This document shows, one piece after another, positions 30,987 through 42,250 of a stretch of DNA of 64,000 nt. Source of the DNA: Isoetes taiwanensis (lineage: Eukaryota; Streptophyta; Lycopodiopsida; Isoetales; Isoetaceae); contig JAJEKV010000026.1 in the NCBI GenBank assembly GCA_021234155.1, positions 2,788,001-2,852,000 of the forward strand. The letters are read 5' to 3'. Position 1 is the first letter of the stretch. The number at the start of each line of letters is the position of its first letter. Made by a program: the position numbers and the translations under genes. The notes under the pieces were generated by a model. The model was not told the origin of the DNA. It saw nothing but the letters and a program-made list of their open reading frames with translations, and ran no database searches.

Positions 30987-33900
30987 CATCAGTAACAGTT
31001 GCAAGGAATGGAACAAATAACAGAGCTTTGCATTTTTGGCTCAGTGTTGTAACTTTTGAAGTGAGGCCATGAGTGTTGCCAAATTCTAAAAAGAAAAAGG
31101 ACGACCCAATGAAGAAATGAAAAGAAGGATTATTCTGACAAACCACTGAGCTTTTGTCAATCAACAAAATCCTGTACATCCCATAGAATGTAATATCCCA
31201 CAGATCTATTGAATTCAAACACCTTAGGAGCCGGTGTCCACTATGGTCTACTTGTGTGCGAACATGGAAAAATGGTTGCATGCTTGGTGGATTGATTAGA
31301 AAGTTAATTGTGCATGCTTATGCCTCACCTCAATGTGCAAGAACAATGGCTAGCATATTGCTTAACTGTTGCATGCATTTTATCAGAACTGCTGAATGGG
31401 CTCCACATCCTCTACATTTCTGTATGTAGAAGTAAAATCAATGCCTTTTTGAAGAACTGGCTGAATCAGCTTCAGATTAGAATCCTTATTATTGAAGTTG
31501 CCTATTGCTGCCAAGCTTTTACAGGTTGCATATAAGCAGGGAACATGATGCACAAGCAAAAAATTGCTTTTAACGCTTCATAAGGAGTTGAGTCATCCTG
31601 AAATGTGCCTGCAAGTTTAAGCCCTAAAAATTCAAACAAAAGGAAGAATGGCGGGCTTACTACAGTCGTCACACATCAAAAGTAAGGAGACCGGATTTCA
31701 TACAAGCAACGTGAAATCCACTCTCAATAGGATCCTTCCGATTGAAGCAAGGAGATGCATGGTGCAGGATCCTGAAAGGTATTTAAGAAAGAAGTAACAA
31801 TGCAAAGGTAGAATAGCATTTGATCAAATTCATACAGTAAAGCTTATGAACAAAGCATTCCAGACATTCGATTTATCAAATGACATTCGATTTATCAAAT
31901 GCGAAGAACAATAAAAATGCAGAGAACAATGACATACCAGAATCGCATTCCGCTTTTTCCATCTGCGCATCTGCGCAATGCCCATGTTTAGCAGATGATT
32001 AGCACGGATATTTAAAGTTCAATCTAGAAAACGTGAAGGGATTACAAATCCTTTTCTATAAATACACTAGAAAAAGTGCCAAAGTTCTGGGCTTTTCATC
32101 GAGATTAAATTCAAAAATTAATATAAATACAATTTATAAATTCAAGGGGTGCCAATTTCATATATATTATCATATCCATTATTTTGTAACATGGTTATTT
32201 CTATATTTCTCATCTAAGTTGCTTTGTAGACAAAGAGCCATATTTTCAAAAGCTTTAGAAAGAAAGGAAGGGAAACAAAACTTTGCAATAGCTTTGAATG
32301 ACATTTTGGTCTTATTAGGTGAAAAATTGGAAACCTGCTATGCTATTTTTTTAATGTTCATGTATATGTTACAACCATAGAAAAAACCGGTATTATTAAG
32401 AGCAAGTTGAAAAACATATAAAGTTATAGTGCAACTGTTATTTCTTAAATTTAAAAATCAATAGATAAATATTAACTTATGGCTTTTTACATTCACATTC
32501 CTTAGCACAGGTTGATGACGGAGGCTACACTATCTATTTGTGGGCATTGAAAAGACAACCCATGAGAGTTAAGGTTCAACTCCAATGCTTGATCTTGTTG
32601 GGTTGGCTTTGAATGACAAATTTGTATTGATGACCCTTCTATTCTCGTCCCCGCTCTCAATTTAAATATAAACATAAAAACAAAACATGTTGCAAACCGC
32701 ATATTACAAAGTAGATATTGCCTGCATGGTATTGTCTATTCTGGCTCAGAACTCCAGAGATGCACAGCAAATAGTACCTAGATTACGATTCATTCCTCAA
32801 AAAATGCATCTCATTATCTAGACACAAGTACATATAACCGATATTGACTTCTCATTTGTGTTAATGACCATTTTGGTGACAAAGATTTCAAATCCAGCAG
32901 GCCAGGTCTTTAACAATAGAACCACATGACCTCTTGCAAAGCAAATTGTATTTGAGAAATGACCAACTTGTTTATGGTACAAAAGTAAAGTAGTTAGTTA
33001 GATTAACATAAAAGTAAAGTAGTTGGTTAGATTAACATGCATAGCATTGTTTGAGATTCTCATCTTCTGATCCAAAGCTAGAAAACGATTTATCTTCTAC
33101 AAATAATAAAGATGTTGCACACAACCAAGCTCTTCGTGCACACAACCAAACTATCTATGGAGTAGCGCATTCTAAAAATGCGTTGAAAGTTTACAAGGAC
33201 ATGTGGAGTGGCCATCGAGTAGTGCATTTGCCAATAAAGATACACCATTTTCTTGCATAAAACCTTGATTATAGGTTGAAATATATGTTCACTCAGACAA
33301 ATTGGAACACTGACAAATCATGAACCTATAAACACCATGCAATCAAATTGGTTCAAAAGTTTCGGAAGCAAAGAGGCATAGAATGAATAAATTTATATTT
33401 AAAGGGGATTTCCTCTGGCAAAGCAAGAAATAGCAAATAGATCACAAGCCTATATATTTGTCTGCTGCTTTCGCTAAAGTGAAAGAGAGCACCATAGCTG
33501 AAAAGCCTGAATATTTGAAGAAAAGATGCATGCAATAAACTTGTTAAGCAGCTGAATCAAAGTAGAAATCCTTTGTAAACAAATGGCTAGGCTTAAAAAC
33601 ATATTGGAGTGTTATTGGAGTATGATTTTTGGTCATTGCTTGCAGAGTCTTTGCTGGAGTATGATTTTTGGTCATTGCTTGCAGAGTCTTTGCCATATAT
33701 CAGCATAGTTTGTTTCAATCGAAGCGTACCTAAGCAAGTTTAGGAAATAGGCAAGGCTACAAAGAACTCTAATCTCACATGTTATCCCCAGTCTCGAAAC
33801 CCTCATTAGTGTTGGTCCAATCATCTAGTTTCGAATGAATTTGTATGTTCTAAATGAACAGGGAATGCATGCCAGTGAATGCATGTCGTATTGCTTGAGC

Positions 33901-34600
33901 CTTTGAAAACCAAGTACTTGTTGATTGCGTCCAGCTTGTACATTTATCATTTACAAGCTCATTAGACATTTGAAACTATCTAAGAATGAATAGCATCTCC
34001 CATGGCTTCTAGGAGAATCCAGACGGCCCTGCAAAGACCTTGCAAATAGCAACAAAAACAAAGGATGTAGATCAAAAAGAAGATCTAGTAATCACCATGA
34101 TGCTAGAATATTTACCTTTGTACTTCAAATACTTTAATTTATGACTGTGACCATCATATTTTAGAAACCTACTCAAGTTATACCACCTAGTTGCACGTTA
34201 GATACTAAGAGTGGTCTATTAGAACACGAAGTGTAACTTTTACAGGTGCGAACGTGTTAAGAGAACATGAATGGACAATCTAAGATAAGAACTACATTTC
34301 TTACATGAATGTTCTGATAGCATAAACATGTTTAGATGTTTTTGAAGTGCATAAGCATGAGAAATACCTACTACAAAAGGGTTTTGAGATTAGCTTCTTA
34401 CCATGGCTATGATGCTGGAACAGACTTTTTTGATAGTGATGGAACTGGTATAGCAGCTGCCTCGACTGAAATGGCAATACTCTACAAATATTTTTTGAAT
34501 TTGCGGCACAAAAAGCCATTGATTATGCATTTCTGGATGGATCCACATGCATTTCTGGATGGATCCACATGCCAATAAAATTTCTGTCTTGCATGATGCT
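30987..34600. other. AT-rich stretch, no gene supported
   Basis: The sequence joining the gypsy insertion site (31040-30987 plus 11854-11835 on the minus strand) reads as a short exon-like frame before a GTAACC donor, but I cannot assign it. A perfect ~39-bp tandem duplication containing TTTTTGGTCATTGCTTGCAG occurs at 33616-33692. CATTTCTGGATGGATCCACATG is doubled near 34530-34572. Otherwise nothing is recognised. Confidence 0.5.
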
Positions 34601-34607
34601 GGATTAA

Positions 34608-35322
34608 CGTGCACATTTCCAAGACCTTCATCATTGCAACATTAATATATGTTGCTGCAGTATTTGGATGTGATGGCCACAGATTAGATGAAGTAGATAA
34701 AGGGCGCGATTCACATACCTGCAGATTGCAAACAGAAAATGGTTTAAAGGTTGCAGTGGATTAACAAGAATGGTAAAAACATTGACAGCATACTTCAATG
34801 CGAAATCTGCATGTTGTAGCCTGTAATAAAACACAGCTAAATCTCCATAGCTTTTCATGGTATCAGGGTGATCAAGCCCAAGCTCACGTTCATTTATATC
34901 CAAAGCCTTTTGCTGATAGATTGTAGCCTGAAAAAATTGCCATTAAAGAGGTGATCATAGGCAGAGGCTGCATGATGCATTACAGAATGACACTAATTAT
35001 TTTCTGAAAGTAAAACCTGATTAAAATCTCCTGTATGATATAAAACAACTGCCAGCAGGCTATAAGCTCCCACAGTCATTCGATGATATGGTCCACAGAC
35101 AACAACTAATTTTGCTAGTGCATGTTGAAACAATGAAAATTTGAGACATAAAAAACATCAACGTTTGTGAATTTCATGTCAAATTCCTACATTAACAAAG
35201 TCTGCAAATGTAAGGTTTTTGTAATTTGTATGTCCGAATTACCTTGGCCCCAAAGTTTACAGCATCGTCTAGTTTGCTTTTGTCGAGGGCGGTTTTGGAG
35301 GATTCTAATAGTGTTCGGCCAT
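34608..35322 (-). pseudogene. CLU/TSS-like TPR protein, four-exon fragment
   Basis: Minus-strand exons match the TPR region of the plant CLU/FRIENDLY-REC-TSS family. 35322-35243 reads [20 protein letters not shown]. 35121-35017 reads [20 protein letters not shown] and [14 protein letters not shown]. 34927-34794 reads [20 protein letters not shown] and [16 protein letters not shown]. 34718-34608 reads [14 protein letters not shown] and then, after a one-base shift, [16 protein letters not shown]. Most splice sites are canonical (for example TTTTTTCAG before 34927, GTATGC after 34794). Family proteins exceed 1000 residues; here only a few TPRs remain. Frameshifts make it a pseudogene. Confidence 0.85.
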
Positions 35323-35372
35323 CTACAAGAACTTAAAGCTTCAGGATAAAGTAAATATCTGGTATACATATA

Positions 35373-35630
35373 GGCCACCGATGAGGATTGCAAATATCCC
35401 TGAAATAACTTAGCCTCCATTAGCCTCATCTTTCTTGACCAGGATGCCTCCGTACCAAAACAGTAATGCCCAGCAGCCACAGAAGGTCGCATATGTAGAT
35501 CCTAAAAAAAACCTTTCGCCAATCCAGCTTTATAAGCCAAAGGCAGTGTAGATCCTAGTGCTTGAGAATAGGCGTTAATTGTTCTTGTCTCTCCAACAAA
35601 GGAATACGCAGTTCTTACTTGTGAAATTGC
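35373..35630 (-). pseudogene. ABCB-type (MDR/PGP) ABC transporter exon fragment
   Basis: After a CTACGCAG acceptor the minus strand reads AISQVRTAYSFVGETRTINA and YSQALGSTLPLAYKAGLAKG. After a shift in an A/T run near 35510 it reads TFCGCWALLFWYGGILVKK and then IFAILIGGL. This is the intracellular-loop and transmembrane segment of plant ABCB half-repeats. The nucleotide-binding domains are absent. It lies directly upstream of the TPR exons in the same orientation, so a transcript could join the two. Confidence 0.8.
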
Positions 35631-35699
35631 CTGCGTAGCAAAGTGTAAGCCATGACTTTGCTTTTGCTTCTCCATATATTCCTAGACATAGAACAGAAT

Positions 35700-37200
35700 G
35701 ACCATTTGATGATTTGAGATTATAATATATTATGTCCTGTGAAAGCATCTGCAATAAAAAAGAGCATTTGTAAATACCAAGCTACAATCAAAGTCCAAGA
35801 ATACAAAAACCCATTCGGTAAACAATATTACAGAAAAGAATGTAATAGAGCAAACCTTTTGACTGCAGATAATATTTGCAGAAGAAGATTTTCGCTACCG
35901 GTCTCCTAAAAATATAAGGCCAATCAATCTACCTTTTCTGAAATTCCTAGAAGCCCTGCTTGTCCAATGATTTATGATGCCAATGCCAGATATGGAAAGA
36001 TTTACTAAGCAACCATGCTTTTAGATTTCTGCAACAATTGGCATTTGTTTCAACAATTTTACTCCACAATACATTATTCCTATGTTGTATTTTATCAAAC
36101 ATTGCCCTTGCCTCCTGTATGCTACGAAATTTCTCTCGAACCTGGTAGCCGTTTTGCCAACGTCAAGAAGAAACAGTTCAAATTCAAGCTTTTAGCCAAG
36201 CTTTTAGCGCTCTATTAGGAGAGATTTGCTTCAACGGCATGCATCCACCCATAGAATCGAAAAGAAAGGAACAGAGCCGCAAAACAGAAAAGCCGTGAAG
36301 CATTTTTTACAAATCCATTATTGGCATCTGCATCAATAATTTTACTCCGCGATACATTATCCCTATGCGTCTAGATGAGGGATGATCATTTGCAATGGAT
36401 TTCTCGTGCTAGGGGCTGACAGATTCTTGTAGTAGAATGCACGATCCTGAAGAAAAAGAAATGCAAGATCAAAAATCAAAGGGAGATAGATGTTTGTGCG
36501 CTTCTTATGGATTCAAGCAAGATGAAGGACTCAAAACGCCTTGCTTAACGGCAAACTGCAGAGGAACATTGCATTGCAGTGGCAAAGCCGAGCACGAGCT
36601 TGATACGACGACATTTGAAGGGAAAAATGAGCAGGCAAGACGATTTCAAAAAGGAGAAAGAAGAAAAATGAGCAATCAATGTATTTACCAAGGATGTAGC
36701 AAGTTTACCTTCACATTCTGCTTCAAGCTCACCACAAAACGACCACCTCCAAAAACGACCTGCTTTGCTCCAACAAACAAAATGGACGCAGAAGAAAGCA
36801 AGCGGGCCAAACAAAAACCGTGTAATCAACGAACAAGAAAACCCTAAAAAAATTGGACGCGCGAGATTTTGCGCACAGATTATCCCAAAACTCCTTTATT
36901 ACTATATATAGAAAAAAATAGTTTGTTTTAATAAAAATAAAAAACCCAAAGATAAATTCTAAAAAAAGGAATCTCTAGCCCAAAGGTTAAAAAAACCAAT
37001 AGTTTTTCACAAAAAAAAACGAGTTTCCGATCGCCGGAAAAATAATTTGGCGTCCAAAACACGGAAAACCTTAGCGTATATTCATACACAAAAAAACCAA
37101 AAAGTTTTTCACCGCCGGAAAAACAATCAGTAATGACGGCCGTCAGATTATCAGATATACCCCTGATATGCCAGAATATGCCAAAACCAACCCTCCCCCT
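35700..37200. other. No gene supported; short repeated phrase
   Basis: A ~50-bp phrase (TTGGCAT-TG--TCAACAATTTTACTCC and variant) occurs at about 36040 and 36325. Open frames at 36437-36847 show no domain. Confidence 0.45.
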
Positions 37201-37220
37201 AACGAATTGCCCCCTTAACA

Positions 37221-37231
37221 GGGGCAATCCA
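37221..37231 (+). repeat. Right arm of the 11-bp inverted repeat at the copia break
   Basis: GGGGCAATCCA is the reverse complement of 7216-7226. It also forms a local hairpin with ATTGCCCC at 37206-37213. Confidence 0.5.
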
Positions 37232-37232
37232 A

Positions 37233-38973
37233 AAATTGGATGACAGGGCAATTAAGTGCTTTATGGTAGGATATGATGAACAATCTAAGGGTTATAGATT
37301 GTATATTCCTGAAATGAGGAAAATTATTGTTGGAAGGGATGTTAGATTCAATGAAATGATACTTTATAAAGACAGGAAAGAGATTGACAATAGGACTGAA
37401 TTGTTTGATATTAAGACTGGAGGTGAATCAAACTATAAACAGGAATATGTTGATGATGATGAAAAGAAGGATACAAACACAAAGCAAGATGAAGCAGTTA
37501 ATCAAGATGAGAATGAGGTTGAGCATGAATACACTGAAGAAAATAACAAAGAAACTAAACAGGGCAGAAAGGCAAGAAAAACAGAAGTTGAGAAGTTAAA
37601 GGAAGGGAACAAGGATGCTAATTATGATGATTTTGGGAGGACAGTCACAGGTACATCAAAAAGGCTACAAAGAAATGAAATAGAAATAAATGAAATCATG
37701 GCAATACTTGAACCAAGTATACCTCAGAGCTATGAAGAAGCTATATCTAGTGAGGATGCAGAGGAATGGAAGATTGCAATGGAAAAGGAAATGGAATCCT
37801 TTGACAGAACTAAAACATATGAAGTTGTTGATAGGCCAGCTTATAAAAACATAGTTGGAAATAAGTAGATTTATAAGATAAAGATTGATAATGATGGCAG
37901 AAGAAAATTCAAAGCAAGGTTAGTGGCACAAGGTTTTTCCCAGAAAAGGGGAATTGACTATGAAGAAACATTTTCTCCAATAGTAAAGTTGACAAGTCTG
38001 AGAATACTTCTTGCATATGCAAATGCTTTGGATCTTGAGATCCATCATATGGATGTAAATACTGCTTTCTTAAATGCTGAGCTTGATGAAGAGATATTTA
38101 TGCAACAAGCAAAAGGTTTTGAGCAAACAGGAGATAGAGTATGGAGACTCAAAAAGGCTGTCTATGGGCTCAAACAGTCACCAAGGCAATGGTATTTGTG
38201 CATAGACAATTTTCTGAAAGGGCAAGGGTTCAGTAAACTTCAAAATGAAGGTAACTTGTATGTATACAGAGAGAAAACAAACTTCTGCTTTATTGCATTA
38301 TATGTCGATGACTGTATAATGGTGGCTAACAATATGGAATGTTTAAACTCTTGCAAAACAGTGCTAAGCAATAGGTTTCAAATGACTGACCTAGGGTCTT
38401 TACAAAAATTCCTTGGCATTGAAGTACACAGGAATCGAGAAGAAAGAAGATTAACTCTGACTCAGAGCAGCAACATTCAAGGTATGTTGAAGAAATTCGG
38501 ATTGATTGACTGCAATAGTGTAAAAACACCTCTAGCTACAGGTCTGAAATTAAGTGGGGAGTTAAGTCCTAAATCTGACACTGAAATAGCACAAATGGAG
38601 AAATATCCTTATAGAGAGTTGGTGGGATGTCTTTTGTACATAGCCAACTGCAGTAGACCTGGCCAAAAGGGTACTCAGATTCTTAAAAGGAACATGTGAT
38701 GAAGGTTTAACATTCACAAATACAAGCTTAGAGTTAACTGCATATTCAGATGCAGATTGGGGTGGAGATGTGGATACACGAGAATCTACCTCTGGATATA
38801 TTTTGCAAATTGGTGGAAGCACAATATCATGGAGAAGTAAAAAACAAGGGTGTATAGCCATGTCCACAGCTGAAGCTGAGTATAATGCAGCTTCATTAGC
38901 CAGTAGAGAAGTTGTTTGGGTCAGGAGATATTAGATGAAATAGGAGCAGTTCAAAACAAGCCAGACCTCTTGC
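37233..38973 (+). pseudogene. Ty1/copia polyprotein, 3' half (end of integrase, RT, RNase H)
   Basis: It starts in mid-domain with LDDRAIKCFMVGYDEQSKGY, exactly where the copia frame at 5063-7200 loses similarity. RT follows: YEVVDRPAYKNIVGNK, then a TAG stop at 37866 where NKW is expected; KARLVAQGFSQKRGIDYEET; HHMDVNTAFLNAELDEE; KAVYGLKQSPRQWY; ALYVDDCIMVANN. A deletion near 38650 joins RT to RNase H in another frame (ELTAYSDADWGGD, STSGYILQIGGSTISWRSKK, STAEAEYNAASLASREVVWV). Similarity ends at about 38973. No 3' LTR was found. Confidence 0.93.
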
Positions 38974-39009
38974 TTGCAAGCCAAGTACTTTACCATTGAG
39001 ATACCGGCC
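38970..39009 (-). other. tRNA-like 5' half (D arm and anticodon arm)
   Basis: Read on the minus strand from 39009: GGCCGGTATCTCAATGGTAA, then AGTACTTGGCTTGCAAGCAAG. This resembles the acceptor start, D arm and an anticodon arm with a CTTGCAA loop (TGC). The T arm is not convincing and there is no matching 3' acceptor strand. It begins where copia similarity stops. Confidence 0.3.
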
Positions 39010-39402
39010 CTTTGATGGGCTTTCGGTACTCTTCCACTGACTCATTCTTCATGTCTGCCTATTATACATACTCTAACATTCCAACACTTAGGGGGTTTCT
39101 TTGCAAGCAAGTAGCAGGCGCGTGGAGGCAATGGTTATGGCTACATTACAACGCACAAGAGTAGAAGGGTTGTAGCCTTAGATTTAAGCAAGAAGAAGTA
39201 GCACTGGCTTCCACATGATCGTCTGTTTCCCCAACACAAGAACATGCTTTTCATTGCCTTGGAGCCCAAGCCTTATCTTCTACTAGCCCTCTGCTGCCAT
39301 TCCAAACATGTACATTTTATGCTTTTGAGAAAGAATATTCTAAAATTAGCATCCAACAATAATCGTATTCAAGCTGTTGAGATTTGTTGTAGGTTATCTC
39401 CA

Positions 39403-39672
39403 TTTGGGTGCATATTCACACGGGGGGTGACTCCGGGCAACAAGAGCTGTTGGATAGGCATATTCACCCCTTATTCCTTAATCTACACCGTACGTAAAGT
39501 TCCTCGTTTGTGGGGTATGTAGTACAAAATTTGCTATACTGTATAACAAGATTCGCAAAATACTATAAGATTTCAAGCGGAATACTATATGGTGTTAATT
39601 TCGTACGTGCAAAATACAATTATGAGGGCTCTCGCTGCCCTACGTCACCCCCTGTGTGAATACGCACCCAAA
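39403..39672. mobile_element. MITE with ~28-bp terminal inverted repeats
   Basis: TTTGGGTGCATATTCACACG and its continuation to GGTGAC pair with GTCACCCCCTGTGTGAATACGCACCCAAA at the other end, with three or four mismatches. CCA lies on both sides, so a 3-bp duplication is possible. It has no coding capacity. The superfamily is uncertain. Confidence 0.75.
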
Positions 39673-40411
39673 CCAAAGGGGGTTTAAGGGGGATTTTAAT
39701 TTAAATGTGAATGGTAGTTATGGGTTGGTTGTTAATATGAATGGTTGTTATGTGTTGGTTGTTATGTGTTGGGGGATTTAATTTTTATATGCTGGATGTT
39801 AATGGTTTGTGTTGCAAAAATTTTTTTTTGGCCCCTTTGGGGCCTTAGGGACGTCACCAACTCCCCCGGCCCCGGTTGTGACAAAAATTTTAGAATTCAA
39901 AGCAGAAAAAAACTAGAATTCATTTGAGGCTTTCATCACCTGTAGCTTTTGAATTTGATCACAATAAAACAAATAGAACATATCAACTGGAATTTAACAG
40001 CAGCCTTTGGCCTCCATGGATTCTTGTAGTGAGAAACCAAAGTGGGAAACTTTTCTGCTTGTTAGCACAAGGATCTAGAAGCCTTGGAATTTGCTTAATA
40101 ACTGTCTCAAAATCTAAAAATGCATGGTAATTTTTTGCAAGCTTCATTCGGAATGAGCCATAAAACAATATCCAATATCGCAATCCTGTATTAATCAGCT
40201 GGTAGGATGTGAAAGCCTACCAAACCCGGCCGAAAAATTGCTGTTTTAGCATAGATAATTTAACCAAATATATCTATATCATACACTATCAAAAAGATCT
40301 CGGAGAAAGCTTTCCAACGCAATAAAAATCATCTCAAACAGAGCTCTGGATCAAAAGTTATGATAAGAAATGTGTTGCCGGCAGGGAAACTGCACTACAT
40401 GCGCCCTTCAA

Positions 40412-40703
40412 GCCCTTCATGTGCCCATTATGCACCACACACACAAGAAGAGGGCTTTTGTTGTGAGCCATTGGTTGTTGACCATTGAAAAAAAAGGCTA
40501 AAATCAATGGCCTTCATGTGCCCATTATGCATCACACGCACAAAAAAAGGGCATTTGTTGTGAGCCATTGGTTGCCCTTCATGTGCCCATTATGCACCAC
40601 ACACACAAAAAGAGGGCTTTTGTTGTGAGCCATTGGTTGTTGGGCTTTTGTTGTGAGCCATTGGTTGTTGACCATTGAAAAAAAAAGGCTAAAATCAATG
40701 GCT
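40412..40703. repeat. Tandem repeat, three imperfect units
   Basis: Units begin CCTTCATGTGCCCATTATGC at about 40414, 40511 and 40576. They share GGGCTTTTGTTGTGAGCCATTGGTTG, with partial internal duplication near 40640. Confidence 0.85.
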
Positions 40704-41383
40704 CAGAAATGGTGCACTCTAGATGTACGCATTAGTACATTCATTTGAATACATCACGAAATCATAGGAAAACCTTAGTGAAAAGCGTATAAAAACACAA
40801 AGAAAACCCCCTGTTATTATGCTACATATTTATGTTCTTCATATTTTCATAGCCATTTTTGGCAGTCCAGTTTTTGTGTCCATTTGGCAACAGGGATGAT
40901 TCGTGTTTTATAATTTTCCTTGGGCCTCTATGCTGTTGCCTTTCTGGCAGGAGTTTCAAATCCCTGGGCTATTTCGCTAATTGTAGAAATTGCTAATTGC
41001 AGAAGCAAACATATGTCAGGTCTATCAGGTAGCCCTGTTTGTCGGGAGGAATTGCAAAGCTGTTTTCTTGCCATAGTTTGGGAAATTGATCATGCAAAGC
41101 TCTACGGGTTTAATCTGTACTGTAGCATTGGTAACAGAAGTATGGGCTCCATTCTTTTCCTTTAGGCCTCTGTTCTCTTTCTTGGCCTCATGTATATATT
41201 TCGTTTGTAAAGATGAGTATGGAATGCATGTGGATATTTGTGCAATTTCGTTACATAATGTTGTCTATTGTGGATAGAGACCCTAGGTTTTGGCTTTTGT
41301 TTTATTTGGCAAAAACTCATGAGGCGTTGATGGGGCACAGTATGTGGAATATGCTCTCCATCCACGGCCCCCAGCAGTCCTTC

Positions 41384-41387
<4 letters not shown>

Positions 41388-41414
<27 letters not shown>
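41388..41414 (+). repeat. A27 homopolymer
   Basis: 27 consecutive A. It could be the tail of a retroposed transcript on the plus strand, but nothing upstream is recognisable. Confidence 0.6.
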
Positions 41415-42250
41415 GGGAACGAAACCTGCCTTGCACGCTCAAAAAGAACCACCGCAGGTGCCAAACCGGATCACGGAAAGAACACACAAGATCACAACAA
41501 CAAGAAATCTAGAAACCGGTTGTTCCACAGAGACTCCATTCACAATTTGTGGCAATCAGAAAATATAAGGTAGGCCCAAAGGCCCTTCCGGTCATGATCA
41601 GCGTTGACAGTTCCTTCGAAGATGGCAAACCGGATGACAGAAAGAACGCAAAATATCAGAACAATAGAAAATCTACATCCCCTGCCGAATTGCTGGGCAT
41701 CAATCCGGTTCTTCCACAACACGAAACATATGCACAAAGCTGCAATTACTACTCCGACAACAAAATCAGAGGCCAGACCCAAGCATACGCCCAGCAACAG
41801 ACTACATCAGCATGCCTCCATGACCTGTCCATCCAATTTCCAGAACATTCTCCTTCTATTTTCAAACCATGCACTCAGAAATCCAACTCCATCTCCTTGA
41901 GAACCACCAAACCCATCGCCTACTAGCAAGCAGCTCAAACCCGTTCAAAAAGTACCCTGCACATACTCTTTCACCTACATACAGTCACAAAATCTAGGCA
42001 AAACCATGTGTGACATACGGTCCACAAATACCAAACATAAAAATTGGAAGCTTATAATCTACAAAAGCACAAAGGATGTCCATTCCATCAAAAGGGGGAT
42101 TTTGAGGGGTTTTTTATGGGGGATTTTAAGGAGGATGTGGGCATCATTTTTGATGTGGGTAGTTACATGAAGGTTTCTTATAATTAGGTGATTACGTTGC
42201 CTTTCGAATAAAGCGTTCTTAAGGAATTACTAAATGCGCAGCAAAATGTT

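Noticed and set aside
36437-36847. 136-codon plus-strand frame
   Set aside because: No domain, no splice or promoter context, and the opposite strand is equally open.
7216-37231. Helitron as the 30-kb segment
   Set aside because: A hairpin lies near the right end, but there is no CTRR terminus on either strand and no A/T insertion site, and the ends are inverted repeats, which Helitrons lack.
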